Part shown: positions 7,101-8,077 of the stretch, piece by piece | Layout: each line of letters opens with the position of its first letter | How positions within the stretch are numbered: the first letter of the stretch is position 1 | Assembly (NCBI GenBank): GCA_937980285.1 | Contig: CALJQI010000012.1 | Coordinates: 1-8,077 of the forward strand | Length of the DNA stretch: 8,077 nucleotides | Reading direction: 5' to 3' | Source: an uncultured Gammaproteobacteria bacterium | GTDB lineage: Bacteria; Pseudomonadota; Gammaproteobacteria; GCA-001735895 | Notes under the pieces: model-generated | Told to the model about the DNA's origin: nothing | Seen by the model: only the letters and a program-made list of their open reading frames with translations | Databases searched by the model: none | Translations under genes and position numbers: made by a program

Positions 7101-7412
7101 GGTATGGTGCTGGTAAAGCAATCCCCGGGATCGGCCAAAGGCATGGTGTTTGTTACCCTCGAAGATGAGGCCGGATTCTTCAATCTCGCTTTCACACCGC
7201 AGGTGTACAAGCGTTCTTATCGCCATGTCGATCAACAGCCATTTCTGTGCGTCGTCGGCAAGCTGCAGCGCGTGAACGAGTCGCACTCGATACTGGTCAA
7301 GCGCGTGTTCGATCCGGATGCCAATGACAATTTGCTGGCATTACCGAAACCGCGGAACGAGCAAGAGCCCGCTACATCGATTGAGCTGATCAAGCCAAGG
7401 GCTTTTCATTAG
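4179..7412 (+). CDS. dnaE2: DnaE2 (ImuC), error-prone C-family DNA polymerase III alpha-type subunit
   Basis: 1077 residues, normal for DnaE2. Order of domains: PHP domain (1 to about 280; NFSFLQGASHPRDLIERA at 13-30, GAEIHL at 72-77), polymerase core, helix-hairpin-helix region (about 825-880) and OB fold (about 970-1045; GMVFVTLEDEAGFFNL). Catalytic aspartates are Asp395 and Asp397 (PPDIDVDFEHERREE) and Asp552 (FFKIDVLSLGMLS). CQGRGSAANSSVCFVLGIT (351-369) and IRPGPIQGKVIHPFLARREG (631-650) are typical DnaE2 signatures, and the tail ends KPRAFH. The PHP His expected in the usual ELHxLSNFSFL motif is Leu9 here, so at least one metal ligand of that domain seems lost. The start lies 9 bp after the imuB stop, with only a weak AGAAG nearby. 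It should extend primers past lesions without proofreading, within the ImuA-ImuB-DnaE2 mutasome at the clamp. Expression is probably LexA-controlled through the operon promoter. Confidence 0.97.
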   Translation: MFRHFNEWLCKTNFSFLQGASHPRDLIERASGLGYGSLCINDFDGAYGLARCYRELEYLKQRQASGLKLNYGAEIHLRRDHDLPLLLQDTLSLVAQDQRGYTNLNRLLSYAHRKGKDYANVPLEKLLDSDVDGLLAIQPMRGLLRSQQGFDRHAELKQLFDGRYFLAISRHLHPAEDRWIRRSLKIARQHGLEYILSQDAFFHDRRQKCVSDLLQAIRTNRQFDKCCEHFFPNAERCLHRADELQRLFAPIPAYRKALDLSRELNRCCRFGLEQLGYNYPKEMIPPGHDAHSYLTLLVRQGARDKFDNQPPDKILRQLEHELELIGKLDFADYFLTVWDIVSWARQQQILCQGRGSAANSSVCFVLGITSVNPDQFDLLFERFVSMERGDPPDIDVDFEHERREEVIQYIYRRYGRERAAMVANVITFRGKGALRAVGKALGADDSLLKQMSKIASSRYYRGAGTENIVMALKNDYERQNPQARKISWQLWMQLSEKLHGFPRHLGIHSGGFMLADKPLDCLLPQEPATMQGRSVIQWCKEDIEALGFFKIDVLSLGMLSAIRKCFDYVQHYYGQALRLDSIPDDDQPTYAMIQKADTVGTFQIESRAQMSMLPRLKPACFYDLVIEVAIIRPGPIQGKVIHPFLARREGLEPVTYPDERLRPILKRTLGIAIFQEQAMRIAIAVGNFSAGEANELRKKIGAWGIKDFNRDLNPLLLKLERGMRENGVEPEFAEQILGQMKGFAEYGFPESHAVSFSLIAYASCYLKCHYPAAFYISVLNSQPMGFYSPHALLQAARREGIELLPISLNHSNWDHRLEKPSPRGQYSIRLGFRLINGLAEASAEKIIEQRQRTGGWTRFEDLVRDCELARDDLTALAASNLFDIFADSRSDALWRAEAAPAKPMLDSVDDAIEWKKEAKLESIQKDFRAFKTSLEQHPVAVIRQQQWPYPVAVEKFRLSSQLIEVPADTDVFAFGMVLVKQSPGSAKGMVFVTLEDEAGFFNLAFTPQVYKRSYRHVDQQPFLCVVGKLQRVNESHSILVKRVFDPDANDNLLALPKPRNEQEPATSIELIKPRAFH

Positions 7413-7459
7413 CCCGCAAAACCCAATGCCTGCATATCGAGCTGGCGGCGCCACGCGGA
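7413..7459. other. Convergent intergenic gap between dnaE2 and the histidine kinase gene
   Basis: Only 47 bp separate the two convergent stop codons. The GC-rich palindrome TGGCGGCGCCA (7443-7453) has a one-base centre and no T-tract on either side, so I do not call it a terminator. Nothing else is recognisable. Confidence 0.6.
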
Positions 7460-8077
7460 TTAAATCGGCGAACTGTCTGCCGGTTTTTTGCGCGGCAATC
7501 TCACCACCAGCATCGCTCCGCGGTCTTTGCTGTTCTCGGCATATATTTGACCCTGGTGCTGGAGGACGATATCGCGGCTGATGGACAGCCCCAGCCCGGT
7601 TCCCCCGGGGTGGTGGTTTGCGCTTTGCGAGAACGGGTCGAAAACTTTCTCGAGATCATCTTCCTCGATACCTTCGCCGTCATCGACCAGGCGGATCTCG
7701 ATCGCGTCCATGGTCTCGGGGCCTGAATCCAGGCGGCAGTTATTCATCTGGATTTCGATCGAGCCTTGTGCGCGACTGAACTTGATCGCGTTGCTTAGCA
7801 GGTTTCGAAAGACCTGGAATATTTTATCCCGATCGCAATCGATACGCGTATCGCTGCCGCTTTGCGGTTTCGTAATCCTGAGTGACTTACGGTTTATTCC
7901 CGGCGACTGTTCCTCGATGCAATCGTCGAGAACCTGGACCAGGTCGGTGTTTTCGTAAACCAGTTCGAATTTACCCGCCTCCAGCTTCGATAAATCGAGC
8001 AAGTCATTCAACAGGTTCAGCAGGCGTTTTCCACTGATCCGGATGTTTTCGAAGTAGCGCCCCAGTTTTTCCCTGCT
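7460..8077 (-). CDS. Sensor histidine kinase, C-terminal part (runs off right edge)
   Basis: The minus-strand frame is open from the window edge (8077) to TAA at 7462-7460, giving 205 visible residues. It begins in the second helix of the dimerisation domain (GKRLLNLLNDLLDLSKLEAGK, visible residues 16-36). A complete HATPase domain follows: N box FRNLLSNAIKFS (90-101), G1 box VDDGEGIE (131-138), F box FDPFSQS (146-152) and G2 box GGTGLGLSIS (158-167). The phosphoacceptor His and any sensor, PAS or membrane segments lie upstream, beyond the edge. The protein ends shortly after the ATPase domain, so there is no C-terminal receiver domain. It should bind ATP and autophosphorylate; ligand and partner regulator cannot be told. 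The TTG at 8011 is not a credible start because the reading frame and the helix continue upstream. It is convergent to dnaE2, and no link to the repair genes is evident. Confidence 0.93.
   Translation of the reverse strand, partial: SREKLGRYFENIRISGKRLLNLLNDLLDLSKLEAGKFELVYENTDLVQVLDDCIEEQSPGINRKSLRITKPQSGSDTRIDCDRDKIFQVFRNLLSNAIKFSRAQGSIEIQMNNCRLDSGPETMDAIEIRLVDDGEGIEEDDLEKVFDPFSQSANHHPGGTGLGLSISRDIVLQHQGQIYAENSKDRGAMLVVRLPRKKPADSSPI

Noticed and set aside
7443..7453. Palindrome TGGCGGCGCCA as a bidirectional terminator
   Set aside because: The loop would be one base and no T-tract follows on either strand.
7460..8011. Complete small kinase gene starting at TTG 8011
   Set aside because: The frame stays open to the window edge and the upstream residues continue the kinase dimerisation helix, so the gene is partial rather than short.
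1..8077. CRISPR array, tRNA, rRNA, insertion sequence or integrase
   Set aside because: No spaced direct repeats, RNA gene signatures, transposase motifs or terminal inverted repeats were seen by eye.

Overview
The window looks like a chromosomal DNA-repair locus from a gammaproteobacterium. I infer this from moderately GC-rich codon use, an E. coli-type SOS-box arrangement and the gene order lexA-imuA-imuB-dnaE2. The closest genus cannot be told from the sequence. Coding density is very high, and no rRNA, tRNA, CRISPR array, insertion sequence or attachment site was found.

Layout from left to right: (1) Positions 1-1325, minus strand: the N-terminal 441 residues of a bacterial FAN1-like VRR-NUC nuclease, whose catalytic C-terminal part lies beyond the left edge. 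(2) Positions 1326-1401: a 76-bp divergent intergenic region holding a 32-bp near-perfect dyad (1356-1387), whose core is a CTGT-N8-ACGG SOS-box-like element, and a plausible sigma70 promoter for lexA. (3) Positions 1402-7412, plus strand: a compact four-gene operon. It comprises a LexA-type repressor with a tandem 15-bp repeat in its hinge, ImuA, a very divergent ImuB and the error-prone polymerase DnaE2 (ImuC). Junctions are a 16-bp gap, a 17-bp overlap and a 9-bp gap. (4) Positions 7413-7459: a short convergent gap with no clear terminator. (5) Positions 7460-8077, minus strand: the C-terminal part of a sensor histidine kinase running off the right edge.

Expected working (known for the cassette, inferred here): LexA binds the dyad upstream of its own gene and represses the whole operon. 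When RecA filaments trigger LexA self-cleavage, the ImuA-ImuB-DnaE2 mutasome is made, and it carries out mutagenic translesion synthesis at the replication clamp. The FAN1-like gene starts only 30 bp from the other side of the same dyad, so a crosslink-repair nuclease and the mutasome may share one SOS switch.

The cassette as such is known. What looks unusual is an ImuB that keeps the little-finger region and C-terminal tail but shows no recognisable Y-family N-terminal motifs and lacks the Gln of the usual clamp-binding motif. Also unusual are a LexA hinge built from Cys-containing pentapeptide repeats, a likely leaderless lexA transcript, and the shared control region with the FAN1-like gene.
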